A stretch of 64,000 nucleotides of DNA from NCBI GenBank assembly GCA_045586385.1, contig JAZNAE010000091.1, positions 186,001-250,000 on the forward strand. The letters are read 5' to 3'. How positions within the stretch are numbered: position 1 is the stretch's first letter; each line of letters opens with the position of its first letter. The stretch is from Suilimivivens sp045586385 (lineage in GTDB: Bacteria > Bacillota > Clostridia > Lachnospirales > Lachnospiraceae). Under the pieces are notes generated by a model. The model had not been told where the DNA came from and searched no databases. It saw only the letters and a program-made list of their open reading frames with translations. The position numbers and the translations under genes are program-made. Positions 53,701 through 63,111 of this stretch are shown piece after piece.

Positions 53701-53734
53701 AAGAGTGCCGCGTACCCCCATACGCGACACTCTT
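53701..53734 (-). terminator. Terminator after the EF-G-like gene
   Basis: AAGAGTGCCGCGTA (53701-53714) pairs with TACGCGACACTCTT (53721-53734) with one mismatch and a 6-nt loop; the minus strand continues GTTTTAGG. Confidence 0.85.
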
Positions 53735-53774
53735 TTCCTTCTGCTAAAAAGAACTTTTATAAAGTTTATTTATT

Positions 53775-55865
53775 TTATTCTTCATTACCCTCTGCTACTT
53801 TCGCAGCTCTTGCAGCTACTTCCTTCTCCTGAACATCGGAAGGTGCTTGTTCATAACGTGCAAACTCATATTCATACACACCACGTCCGCCTGTCATGGA
53901 ACGGAGATCTGTACAATATCCAAACAGTGACATCATCGGAACATCAGCTTCTACTATCTGCTTTCCGCCTGCAACAGGTGTCATACCAAGCACACGTCCA
54001 CGGCGCTTATTAAGGTCACCCATGACATCTCCGGTGTAAGAATCCGGCACTGTAACCTTTAAGGATACAATCGGCTCAAGGAGAATCGGCTGTGCTTCCA
54101 TAAATCCTTTCTTAAATGCCTGGATAGTAGCCATCTTGAAGGCCATTTCAGAAGAGTCAACCGGATGATAAGAACCATCGTATAATACAGCTTTAACGCC
54201 AACTACTGGATATGCTGCCAAAGGTCCTCTCTGAACAGATTCCTGAATACCTTTTTCAACTGCCGGGAAGTAGTTCTTCGGAACTGCACCACCAACCACA
54301 ATCTGCTCAAATACATAAGCTTCTTCCTGATTGCCTGAAGGCTCAAATTTCATCTTAACGTGGCCATACTGTCCATGTCCGCCGGACTGCTTTTTATATT
54401 TGTATTCTACATCAGAAGTTTTCTTAATTGTTTCCCTGAATGCTACTTTCGGTTTGGAAAGTTCAATTTCAACTTTATATTCATTGAGAAGCTTGCTTGC
54501 AATCACTTCTAAGTGTAAATCACCCATTCCGTAAAGGAGCATCTGACGGTTTTCAGCGTCGTTCACATATTTCATAGTAATATCTTCATGTGAAATCTTC
54601 TGAAGTGCCTGAGATAATTTGTCAACATCTCCTTTATTCTTAGGATTATATCTCATGTATGTATATGGAACCGGCATCTCCCATTTACCGAATTTAATGG
54701 TAGTTGCTTTCGTTGATAAACTATTACCGGTACGGGCTCCCGTAAGCTTCGCTAATGCACCGATATCACCTGCGTGAAGTTCTTTTACTTCAATAGGTTT
54801 ATTGCCCTGAAGAACATAGAGTTTACCTACTTTTTCCTCAATATCCTTATCGACATTGTAAATCATATCATCCGCTTTCAGTACACCGGAGTTTACCTTA
54901 ATTAAGGAGTACTTACCGATGAAAGGATCCACAATTGTCTTCCAAACATATGCAGATTTCGCTTTAGAGAAATCATAATCTGCATGATAGATTTCATTTG
55001 TCTTCATATTAATTCCGGCTACTTCTCTGTTTTCCGGGCTGGGGAAGTATTTAATAATATCATCCATCAGTGTATAAATACCCTGACATAATGTGTTTGA
55101 ACCCATAGTCATGGGAACAATACTTCCATCACAAACATTGGTACGCATAGCTGCTCTGATTTCCGCCTCAGAGAATGTTTCTCCGCCAAAGTAACGTTCC
55201 ATCATTTCTTCGCTTGTTTCTGCAACCGCTTCCATTAAAGTATCGCGGCAAATCTGCAGGTTCGCTTTATTATATTCAGGCACTTCGCATTCAATAACTT
55301 CCTTGCCCTGCCATCTGTTACCTGTTTCTGTAATAACATTAACATAACCAACAAATTTTTCATTTTCACGGATTGGCAAATGGAACGGTGCCATTTTCTT
55401 TCCGTAGCTTTCTGTCATATCTTCTACAACCTGTCTGAAGGATGCATTATCCACATCCATGTTGCTGACATAAATCATACGGGGGAGTTTATACTTTTCG
55501 CATAATTCCCAAGCCTTCTGGGTACCAACTTCCACGCCGGCCTTACCATTTACTACAATAATTGCCGCACCGGCTGCACTGATTGCTTCTTCCACTTCTC
55601 CCGAAAAATCAAAGAAGCCGGGTGCATCTAAGATATTAATTTTGTAATCGCCCCATTCAATCGGAACTACGGAAGTACTAATGGATATTTTTCTCTTCTG
55701 CTCTTCCTTTCCGAAATCGCTCACGGTATTTCCATCTTCTACTTTACCCATACGGGATGTAATACCGGATAAGTATGCCATTGCTTCTGTCAGACTGGTC
55801 TTTCCGCATCCACCATGTCCTAGCAGAACAACGTTTCGAATCTTGTCAGTTGTGTAAATATTCAT
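53775..55865 (-). CDS. EF-G-like translation GTPase (fusA2-type paralogue)
   Basis: A 696-residue five-domain translation GTPase. G1 is GHGGCGKT (residues about 17-24), G3 is DAPGFFDF instead of DTPGHVDF, and G4 reads VSNMDVDNA where EF-G has NKMD. Domains III-V follow (GHGQYGHVKMKFEP; VPDSYTGDVMGDLNKRRGRV; MTGGRGVYEYEFARYE). This pattern fits the second EF-G-like group in Firmicutes rather than the canonical translocase, whose gene normally lies with rpsL/rpsG/tuf. The function of such paralogues is unclear; ribosome recycling or stress roles are known for some. Start ATG 55865 with GGAGGGA 5 nt upstream. Monocistronic, terminator downstream. Confidence 0.88.
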   Translation of the reverse strand: MNIYTTDKIRNVVLLGHGGCGKTSLTEAMAYLSGITSRMGKVEDGNTVSDFGKEEQKRKISISTSVVPIEWGDYKINILDAPGFFDFSGEVEEAISAAGAAIIVVNGKAGVEVGTQKAWELCEKYKLPRMIYVSNMDVDNASFRQVVEDMTESYGKKMAPFHLPIRENEKFVGYVNVITETGNRWQGKEVIECEVPEYNKANLQICRDTLMEAVAETSEEMMERYFGGETFSEAEIRAAMRTNVCDGSIVPMTMGSNTLCQGIYTLMDDIIKYFPSPENREVAGINMKTNEIYHADYDFSKAKSAYVWKTIVDPFIGKYSLIKVNSGVLKADDMIYNVDKDIEEKVGKLYVLQGNKPIEVKELHAGDIGALAKLTGARTGNSLSTKATTIKFGKWEMPVPYTYMRYNPKNKGDVDKLSQALQKISHEDITMKYVNDAENRQMLLYGMGDLHLEVIASKLLNEYKVEIELSKPKVAFRETIKKTSDVEYKYKKQSGGHGQYGHVKMKFEPSGNQEEAYVFEQIVVGGAVPKNYFPAVEKGIQESVQRGPLAAYPVVGVKAVLYDGSYHPVDSSEMAFKMATIQAFKKGFMEAQPILLEPIVSLKVTVPDSYTGDVMGDLNKRRGRVLGMTPVAGGKQIVEADVPMMSLFGYCTDLRSMTGGRGVYEYEFARYEQAPSDVQEKEVAARAAKVAEGNEE

Positions 55866-56039
55866 ATAAGTCCCTCCAGTTTTTTGCATTTTTGGGCATT
55901 TTGATTCATTATATACAGAAAAAATATTCCTACATCAAATTCCCATGCATACATTTTACTAAATTTTCAGATAATATACAAGTAAAATCATGCAATTTAT
56001 ACATAAAAATCTCCCTCCTGTATTTCTTCATTTGTTTCG

Positions 56040-56068
56040 TTGACTTTCACGCGTTGAAGTGATATACT
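56040..56068 (+). promoter_or_regulatory. Sigma-A promoter of tyrA
   Basis: TTGACT (56040-56045) and TATACT (56063-56068) are 17 bp apart, about 50 bp upstream of the tyrA start codon. No T-box or other leader structure is seen in the short leader. Confidence 0.8.
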
Positions 56069-56119
56069 CTTTAAAGAATTAAAGTATTTTGTCATATTTG
56101 CGAAAGGTGGGCTAATACT

Positions 56120-57226
56120 ATGATAAAAAAAGACCTTACATATGGTTTTATCGGATTAGGACTTATCGGCGGTTCTATCGCTAAAGCCTTGCGAATTGTC
56201 TATCCGGAATGTAACATTATTGCATATGACATCAAAAAAGAGGCTTTGGATCTTGCTATTACTGAGGGTGTGGTAACGCTTGCCACCACTTCTATCGATA
56301 ACACTTTTCATGCTTGTGACTATATTTTCTTATGCGCACCGGTTTCACATAATGATGAAAACTTGTTAAAAATAAAAGAATTTTTATCAACAGATTGTCT
56401 CTTAACGGATGTTGGCAGCGTCAAATCCGATATCCACAAACATATTGAAGCATTAGGTCTTAACCACTGTTTTATCGGCGGACACCCCATGGCCGGCAGT
56501 GAACGCACCGGATATATTAATTCCAAAGCACTTTTATTGGAAAATGCCTACTATGTGCTCACCCCGACAGAGGATGTTCCTACCGAAAAAGTTAAACAAT
56601 ATAAAGAATTGGTGTCCTCTTTAGGTGCCATTCCATTAATTTTAAGTTGCAAGCAACATGATTATGTTACGGCGGCAGTGAGTCATCTTCCCCACGTAAT
56701 TGCTTCATCTTTGGTTAACCTAATAGAAAAATCGGATTCGGACGACGGAATCATGAAATTAGTTGCTGCAGGCGGCTTTAAGGATATTACCAGAATTGCA
56801 TCCTCCTCCCCTTCCATGTGGCAGCAAATATGCATGACCAATACAGAAAACATAGATACTCTTTTAAATGCCTATATTGAATCCTTACAGGCAATAAAAA
56901 ACGAGATAGCAAACCGCAGGGAAACGGATATTTATGATTTCTTTGACAATGCAAGAACCTATCGTGACTCCTTTATTGATGCTTCCAGCGGCCCTATCAA
57001 AAAAACTTATTCCATCAATATCGAAATCGCCGATGAACCGGGGGCTCTTGCATCCATTGCTACGATTTTGGCATTAAACAACATCAGCATTAAAAACATC
57101 GGCATCGTACATAACAGGGAACAGGAAGACGGTGTTCTGCGCATTGAATTTTATGCACCGGAAAGTATCGATAACGCAGTTCGGATTTTAAGCGGGAAAG
57201 GATATGTTATCCACCACAAAAAATGA
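56120..57226 (+). CDS. tyrA: Prephenate dehydrogenase with ACT domain
   Basis: TyrA oxidatively decarboxylates prephenate to 4-hydroxyphenylpyruvate for tyrosine synthesis. The 368-residue protein has the NAD motif GLGLIGGSIAKAL (residues 12-24), the catalytic region FIGGHPMAGSERTGY, and a C-terminal ACT domain (about 297-365, INIEIADEPGALASIATIL) for tyrosine feedback. AAAGGTGG precedes the ATG. It stands alone between its own promoter and a terminator, without other aromatic genes nearby. Fusion with chorismate mutase is absent. Confidence 0.95.
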   Translation: MIKKDLTYGFIGLGLIGGSIAKALRIVYPECNIIAYDIKKEALDLAITEGVVTLATTSIDNTFHACDYIFLCAPVSHNDENLLKIKEFLSTDCLLTDVGSVKSDIHKHIEALGLNHCFIGGHPMAGSERTGYINSKALLLENAYYVLTPTEDVPTEKVKQYKELVSSLGAIPLILSCKQHDYVTAAVSHLPHVIASSLVNLIEKSDSDDGIMKLVAAGGFKDITRIASSSPSMWQQICMTNTENIDTLLNAYIESLQAIKNEIANRRETDIYDFFDNARTYRDSFIDASSGPIKKTYSINIEIADEPGALASIATILALNNISIKNIGIVHNREQEDGVLRIEFYAPESIDNAVRILSGKGYVIHHKK

Positions 57227-57240
57227 TGTAATTATATAAA

Positions 57241-57270
57241 ACGACGATGCCTTACTACAGGTATCGTCGT
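57241..57270. terminator. Bidirectional terminator of tyrA and the vanZ-type gene
   Basis: ACGACGATGCC pairs with GGTATCGTCGT (one mismatch) around an 8-nt loop, followed by TTTTTTCT on the plus strand and by a T-rich run on the minus strand. The 3' end of the vanZ-type gene lies inside it. Confidence 0.88.
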
Positions 57271-57782
57271 TTTTTTCTACTAACTAATTCTATTATAATA
57301 TAAATGATAAGCAAAAATATTATTCCCGCAACTCCGCCGCTCACATCCAGCAAAACATCTCTTACGGATGCACTTCTTCCCGGAACAAAATATTGATGTA
57401 ACTCATCCAGTCCTGCCGAAACAAAAAGCTGGAGCATAAGTATCACAAACATAATTTTCATCCTGTTCATCCACATGATGGCAATACCACAGGACAAAAA
57501 CCCGATTGACATATACTCAATGAAATGTGCTGCCTTTCTGACAATTCCTTCCCACTCATAGGCCACCGGCACAATTACCTGCCCGGCTCCCTCTATCGGG
57601 AAAATTTTATAGTACATGCGAATCAGCCATTTCGTCACTTTTACACTGATAGCGGAAGAATCTTCACCGGTATCTGAAGAAAACATAAAAATCATACAAT
57701 ATATTATAATCAGACATATTCCCGCTATAATCGTCAGTATTATCTTTCGCGTTTGATCTTTTTCCTGCCTATGATTTTTCAT
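57255..57782 (-). CDS. VanZ-like membrane protein
   Basis: A 175-residue protein with about four membrane segments in the VanZ layout: an N-terminal segment (IILTIIAGICLIIIYCMIFM), a conserved KAAHFIEYMSIGFLSCG motif in the second, DELHQYFVPGRSASVRDVLLD between, and a final segment. VanZ-like proteins are widespread and mostly uncharacterised; only the plasmid VanZ is linked to teicoplanin tolerance, and that role is not implied. It overlaps the PilZ gene by 14 bp, so the two are coupled. A transport or envelope role is likely. Confidence 0.88.
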   Translation of the reverse strand: MKNHRQEKDQTRKIILTIIAGICLIIIYCMIFMFSSDTGEDSSAISVKVTKWLIRMYYKIFPIEGAGQVIVPVAYEWEGIVRKAAHFIEYMSIGFLSCGIAIMWMNRMKIMFVILMLQLFVSAGLDELHQYFVPGRSASVRDVLLDVSGGVAGIIFLLIIYIIIELVSRKKRRYL

Positions 57783-58116
57783 GCAGGCTTTCTACCATAT
57801 CATATACTTCAATTCTGGCAGCATCTATTTCCGGCATTCCGATGAAAATAGCGCCATACGCATAGGTATTTGTATCCTTCTTTTCAATACGGACAATTTC
57901 AAGAAATGCATGCAATACTTCCTGGGTCCAGATTCTTAAATACGCTTCATATACAGCACCGATTTCAAGTACCATCTTACTGGTAAATCCGATACCTGTC
58001 TTCGATACGTCTACAATATCAATATCTACTTCTTCATTGGCTGAATTGCCGCCTAATCTTTTCGCAATCAGTTTTGAAGATAATTCTCTACGATTATTTT
58101 TTCTCTTTTCGTCCAT
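57769..58116 (-). CDS. PilZ-domain protein, likely c-di-GMP receptor
   Basis: A 115-residue single-domain protein. The two PilZ binding elements are visible: an Arg-rich start (KRKNNRRELSSKL, RxxxR-like) and D-V-S-K-T-G-I-G (residues about 35-42, D/NxSxxG), with YGAIFIGM near the end. Both are consistent with c-di-GMP binding. GGGAGG lies 5 nt before the ATG. It overlaps the VanZ-like gene, suggesting that gene's product is the target or partner. Confidence 0.85.
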   Translation of the reverse strand: MDEKRKNNRRELSSKLIAKRLGGNSANEEVDIDIVDVSKTGIGFTSKMVLEIGAVYEAYLRIWTQEVLHAFLEIVRIEKKDTNTYAYGAIFIGMPEIDAARIEVYDMVESLHEKS

Positions 58117-58162
58117 AAATACCTCCCATAATATCGTTCATACCAACTGTTTTTATCATAAA

Positions 58163-59212
58163 CTATCTGCCACTTTTTGTAAAGTCGTCCGTCACAAAGC
58201 AGGCGTCCCCAAAGGAAAAGAAACGATATTTTTCTTTCACCGCTTCTTCATATGCAGCAAGCACATTCTCTCTACCTGCAAGTGCAGACACAAGCATTAC
58301 TAGTGTGGATTCCGGCAAATGAAAATTAGTAATCAGACAATCCAAAACTTTAAATTCATACCCCGGATAGATAAAAATCTCCGTATTGTCACAACACTCT
58401 TTTAATTTTCCGTTTTCATCTGCCGCGCTTTCTATGGTTCGGCAACTGGTCGTCCCTACACAGATGACCCTTCCTCCTTCTTCTTTTGTTTTATTAATGA
58501 TTTCAGCGGCCTCTTTGGTAATCTGATAATATTCTGAATGCATATGATGCTCTAAAACATTATCTACCTTTACCGGTCTGAAAGTGCCCAGTCCTACATG
58601 AAGCGTAACATACGCAATATTTACGCCTTTAGCTTCAATTTCTGCAAGTAACTCATTGGTAAAATGAAGTCCTGCCGTAGGCGCTGCCGCAGAACCGTCG
58701 TATTTGGCATAAACGGTCTGATACCGGTTTTTGTCCTGTAATTTATGGGTAATATAAGGCGGTAGCGGCATTTCTCCAAGGCTATCAAGGACCTCTTCAA
58801 AAATCCCTTCATAGGAAAACTGTATTAAGCGGTTTCCTTCTTCCACTACATCCAAAACCTCTGCTTTAAGAAGCCCGTCCCCAAAGACAATCTTTGCTCC
58901 GGGCCTTGCTTTTTTGCCCGGTTTTACAAGCGTCTCCCATATATCATTTTCTCTGCGTTTTAAGAGTAATACTTCAATGGTTGCACCGGTATCTTCTTTA
59001 ACGCCCATAAGTCTGGCAGGGAGAACCCTGGTGTTGTTAAGCACCAGACAATCCCCCTCCTTTAAATAATCTGTAATATTTTTAAATACTTCATGCTTTG
59101 TTTCGCCGGTTTCTTTATTAATCATAAGTAATCTTGAAGAACTTCTGTCCTCAAGCGGATCTTGTGCGATTAACTCTTCCGGTAAATCAAAGTAAAAATC
59201 TGATGTTTTCAT
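58163..59212 (-). CDS. queA: S-adenosylmethionine:tRNA ribosyltransferase-isomerase
   Basis: QueA adds the cyclopentanediol-forming ribosyl group from SAM to preQ1 in tRNA, a step in queuosine synthesis. The 349-residue protein contains DPLEDRSSSRLL at the start, LNNTRVLPARLMG, and AAPTAGLHFT with HVGLGTFRPV. It overlaps the M18 aminopeptidase stop codon by one base (TAATG). tgt does not follow, as it often does; the next gene is PilZ. Confidence 0.97.
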   Translation of the reverse strand: MKTSDFYFDLPEELIAQDPLEDRSSSRLLMINKETGETKHEVFKNITDYLKEGDCLVLNNTRVLPARLMGVKEDTGATIEVLLLKRRENDIWETLVKPGKKARPGAKIVFGDGLLKAEVLDVVEEGNRLIQFSYEGIFEEVLDSLGEMPLPPYITHKLQDKNRYQTVYAKYDGSAAAPTAGLHFTNELLAEIEAKGVNIAYVTLHVGLGTFRPVKVDNVLEHHMHSEYYQITKEAAEIINKTKEEGGRVICVGTTSCRTIESAADENGKLKECCDNTEIFIYPGYEFKVLDCLITNFHLPESTLVMLVSALAGRENVLAAYEEAVKEKYRFFSFGDACFVTDDFTKSGR

Positions 59213-60642
59213 TACATATCTGCTCCCTTTAAGAAAGCGGCATAACCTCTTTTTGCCTCATAGACATCTGCTTTGCTGGTTGCCTCCCAAGGCGCATGCA
59301 TATTGAGTACTGCAACACCGCTGTCTATTACATTCATACCGTAAAGAGCAAGAATATACGCAATGGTTCCACCGCCGCCAAGATCTACCCTTCCCAGTTC
59401 AGCTGCCTGGAAATTAATGTTTTCTTTTTCATAAATCTTTCTTAAATGTGCCAGATATTCTGCATTGGCATCATTGGAACCGGATTTACCTCTGGCACCG
59501 GTAAACTTATTAAACACCATGCCTCCCCCAAGATATGCCACATTCTTTTTATCAAAGCTGGACGCAAAGGTAGGATCATAACCGCTGCTGACATCAGATG
59601 AAAGCATACATGAAGAAGAAAGGCACCTTCTCAGTGCCAGTTCACTGTACTCACCAAGGAGGTTCATCACTTCCGCCACTGTGTTTTCAAAGAATTTGGA
59701 CTGCATGCCGGTAGCTCCTACACTGCCGATTTCCTCTTTGTCGGTAAGTAAACAACATGCCGTTCTTTCGGTGTCTTCCACCTCAAGCATAGCCTTTAAA
59801 GAAGAGAATGCACAAACTCTGTCATCCTGTCCATATGCCAAAATCATACTCCGGTCAAGTCCTGCTTCTCTTGCGCATCCTGCCGGAACAATTTCCAGTT
59901 CCGCAGAGATAAAGTCTTCTTCCTCTACATCATATTTTTCTTTTAAGATGTTAAGAATCCCCTGCCTTACAGCGTCTTTTGCTGCCTTTTGCTCTCCTTC
60001 TTCCTCTGCTTTTGCCTTTTTCTTCTTGTCAATCAAAAGCGGCTTATTACCGACAATGAGATCAAGAGCTTCCCCCTCAATTACCTTCGCTGCTTTCTTT
60101 TCCAGCTGCTCCTGGGCAAGATGAATCAGCAAATCAGAAATAAAGAATACAGGATCATCTTCATTTTCACCAATGGAAAGTTCTACGGTCGTACCATCCT
60201 TTTTCACAATGACACCGTGAAGTGCAAGAGGGATGGTTACCCATTGATATTTCTTCACGCCGCCATAATAGTGTGTATCAAGATAAGCGAATCCACCATC
60301 CTCATAAAGCGGATTCTGCTTTACATCAAGTCTCGGAGAATCAATATGGGCACCCAAAATATTCATGCCGCTTTCCATGGGCTTCTTGCCAATACGGAAC
60401 ATCGCAATCGCCTTATTCATACATACCGCATAAACCTTATCACCGCAGTTAAGTTTTCCACCCTCTTTGATGACAGTCTGAAGTTCCCGATAACCTTCTT
60501 TTTCAATCATATTGACAATGGTATCTACACATTCACGTTCCGTCTTTCCCATGTCAAGGAACTTCATATATTCTTTTGCAAATACATCAACTTCTTTGAG
60601 TTGTGTCTTATTGTAAGTTTCCCATGTGTTTTTCTTTTCCAT
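59212..60642 (-). CDS. M18-family aminopeptidase
   Basis: A 476-residue zinc aminopeptidase. Metal-binding and catalytic residues are visible in order: GAHIDSPRLD, DKEEIGSVGATGMQS, SSDVSSGYDPTF and LNMHAPWEATSKADVYE, giving the two-metal M18 site. AELGRVDLGGGGTIA near the C-terminus is a family hallmark. It is cytosolic and trims acidic or neutral N-terminal residues from peptides. It lies 26 bp after pheT and is coupled to queA by TAATG. Confidence 0.93.
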   Translation of the reverse strand: MEKKNTWETYNKTQLKEVDVFAKEYMKFLDMGKTERECVDTIVNMIEKEGYRELQTVIKEGGKLNCGDKVYAVCMNKAIAMFRIGKKPMESGMNILGAHIDSPRLDVKQNPLYEDGGFAYLDTHYYGGVKKYQWVTIPLALHGVIVKKDGTTVELSIGENEDDPVFFISDLLIHLAQEQLEKKAAKVIEGEALDLIVGNKPLLIDKKKKAKAEEEGEQKAAKDAVRQGILNILKEKYDVEEEDFISAELEIVPAGCAREAGLDRSMILAYGQDDRVCAFSSLKAMLEVEDTERTACCLLTDKEEIGSVGATGMQSKFFENTVAEVMNLLGEYSELALRRCLSSSCMLSSDVSSGYDPTFASSFDKKNVAYLGGGMVFNKFTGARGKSGSNDANAEYLAHLRKIYEKENINFQAAELGRVDLGGGGTIAYILALYGMNVIDSGVAVLNMHAPWEATSKADVYEAKRGYAAFLKGADM

Positions 60643-60668
60643 AATAACCTCCGTTTTAGGAATTCACA

Positions 60669-63089
60669 TTAACTTCTCAGTTCTGCTCCGCAATTCTTAT
60701 TTAACTGTTTCAATATCTTCTTTACAAAAGCATCCACGGACTCTGTTGTAAATGCTTCCTCCTTAGGGGTAAATACTACAGTAAATGCCATACTCTTTTT
60801 ATCAGCCGCAACCTGTTCACCTTCATAGATGTCGAACAGGGAAATTTTCGTAATATACTTGCAGGCATCCTTCATCACGGCTTCAATTTCACCGCAGGTA
60901 GTTTCCTTTGATACCACAAGTGCCAAGTCTCTCTGTTCTTCAGGGAACTTGGGAAGAGGCGTAAATACAGGTTTCTTTCCGTACCACTTAGAAAGCACCT
61001 TTAAGTCAAGTTCCATTAAATATACAGGTACACGAAGGTCACAGTCATCTGCTATATCATATGCCAGTTTGCCGAAATAACCCACTTCCATACCATCACA
61101 AAGCACACGTGCCGTCTGGTAAGGATGAAGGAATGTATTGCTCATTGCCTCATAGGTAAAGCTTACCTGAAGTGTATCTGCAATCTTTTCGGCAATTCCC
61201 TTCATAGTATAAAAGGATTCCTTCTCACCGAAAATACCTACACAAAGTCTTGCCTTTTCATCAGGATAACGGGTAAGCGGCAGTTCATAAGGTAAAAATA
61301 CATTACCGATTTCAAAAATTCTGCCTTCCATATTTCCTTTCTTCTGATTACGCACAATTGCATTTATCATAGAAGCCGCAAGCGTTGTTCTCATAAGGGA
61401 AAGTTCTTCACTGATAGGATTCATAATTCTGATTGCCTTGCGCTCCGGTGCATCCTCAGGCAAACGGAGTAAATCAAGGTCTGAAGGTGAAAAGAAGGAG
61501 TAATGAATACCTTCATAAGCACCTACACTGCAAAGAGCATTCTTTAATCTAAGTTCACTCTTCTGTTCCAAGTTAAGTCCGCCGATAGTCACCTGGGCTG
61601 CCGGCATAAATGCAGGCACTACATGTTCATAACCATACATGCGGATTACTTCTTCTGCCACATCCTGATATGTCACAATATCTTCACGGTAAGCAGGCAC
61701 TGATAATGTCAGTACATCTCCGTCAATGGACGGATTCAGCGCCAGATTCTTCATAATCTTCATGATTTCATCATTGGGCACTATAATACCAAGACAATTA
61801 TTTACTTTTTCTATACTAACCTTTACTTCTCTTGGCTCTACACTATTTCCTGTATTTACATCCGCATGGGTACATCCAACTTTACCACAACCCAACTCCT
61901 CAATTAAGTGAAGGGCACGCTTTAATGCCATTACCGTTGCATATTCATCCACACCTTTTTCATAACGGGCACTGGAATCAGAACGTTTTCCTAATGCTCT
62001 TGATGTTCTTCTGATATTATCACGGGCAAATTTGGCAGATTCAAACAATACCGCGCTTGTTGTTTCACGGATTTCTGAATTCAGTCCACCCATAACACCG
62101 GCGAGGGCAACAGGTTTTACGCCGTCACAAATCACCATATTGGCATCTGTAAGCGTCAGTTCCTGCTCATCAAGGGTAGTTATCTTTTCTCCGTTTACCG
62201 CACGTCTTACATGGATAGCATTGCCTTCTAACGTAGAAAGATCAAATGCATGCATAGGCTGTCCCAATTCTTTTAAAATATAATTGGTAATATCTACCAC
62301 ATTGGAAATAGCGTCAATTCCTACTAACGCAAGTCTTCTCTTCATCCACAACGGAGACTCTCCGATGGTAACGTCTGTTACATAGTGTGCACTATATCTG
62401 GGACATAAATCAGGACAGTCTACAGTGACTTTAAATCCGGGAATTTCTGCATCGGTTTCTGTATAACTTAAATCAGGCATTTTCAATTCTTTTTCAAGAA
62501 CTGCCGCCACCTCTCTTGCAATGCCGAAAATACTCTGGCAGTCGGGACGGTTTGCGGTGATTGCAATATCAAAAATCCAATCATCCAGTCCCAGCATGGG
62601 CTTTACATCTGCTCCCACCTGTGCATCATCAGGAAGTACAAGAAGGCCATTATAGCCCGCACCGGGATACATATTTTCACTGACACCAAGCTCTACTCCT
62701 GAGCAAAGCATACCATGAGATTCATATCCACGGAGTTTTCCTTTCCCGATGGTCATGACACCTTCTACAGTCTTGTGGTCTTTTGCAGTTGCATAAACGG
62801 TTGCACCAACCAAAGCCACGGGGAATTTTCCTCCTGCAGCCACATTATCGGCACCACAACAGATTTGGAATTGTCCATACTCGCCACAGTCCACCTGGCA
62901 AACATGTAAGTGCGTCTCCGGAATGGCTTCGCACGTAAGCACCTTTCCAACCACTACCTTACTGATATCTTTCCCAACTTCATATAATTCTTCCACTTCA
63001 AAACCGCAGGAAAATAATTTATCCTGAAGTTCCTGTGGTGTTACATCTATATCTACATATTCTTTTAACCAACTAAGCGGTGTAATCAT
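60669..63089 (-). CDS. pheT: Phenylalanyl-tRNA synthetase beta subunit
   Basis: The 806-residue beta subunit of PheRS. An N-terminal tRNA-binding (OB) domain (about residues 40-150, KVVVGKVLTCEAIPETHLHVCQ split by family motifs), the B3/B4 editing module (about 205-370), B5 (about 400-470), a core catalytic-like domain and a C-terminal anticodon-binding FDX-ACB domain (about 710-800, FTPLPKFPEEQRDLALVV) are all present. It follows pheS by 22 bp in the usual order and is complete. Confidence 0.97.
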   Translation of the reverse strand: MITPLSWLKEYVDIDVTPQELQDKLFSCGFEVEELYEVGKDISKVVVGKVLTCEAIPETHLHVCQVDCGEYGQFQICCGADNVAAGGKFPVALVGATVYATAKDHKTVEGVMTIGKGKLRGYESHGMLCSGVELGVSENMYPGAGYNGLLVLPDDAQVGADVKPMLGLDDWIFDIAITANRPDCQSIFGIAREVAAVLEKELKMPDLSYTETDAEIPGFKVTVDCPDLCPRYSAHYVTDVTIGESPLWMKRRLALVGIDAISNVVDITNYILKELGQPMHAFDLSTLEGNAIHVRRAVNGEKITTLDEQELTLTDANMVICDGVKPVALAGVMGGLNSEIRETTSAVLFESAKFARDNIRRTSRALGKRSDSSARYEKGVDEYATVMALKRALHLIEELGCGKVGCTHADVNTGNSVEPREVKVSIEKVNNCLGIIVPNDEIMKIMKNLALNPSIDGDVLTLSVPAYREDIVTYQDVAEEVIRMYGYEHVVPAFMPAAQVTIGGLNLEQKSELRLKNALCSVGAYEGIHYSFFSPSDLDLLRLPEDAPERKAIRIMNPISEELSLMRTTLAASMINAIVRNQKKGNMEGRIFEIGNVFLPYELPLTRYPDEKARLCVGIFGEKESFYTMKGIAEKIADTLQVSFTYEAMSNTFLHPYQTARVLCDGMEVGYFGKLAYDIADDCDLRVPVYLMELDLKVLSKWYGKKPVFTPLPKFPEEQRDLALVVSKETTCGEIEAVMKDACKYITKISLFDIYEGEQVAADKKSMAFTVVFTPKEEAFTTESVDAFVKKILKQLNKNCGAELRS

Positions 63090-63111
63090 ATCTATTTACC
63101 TTACCTTTCTT

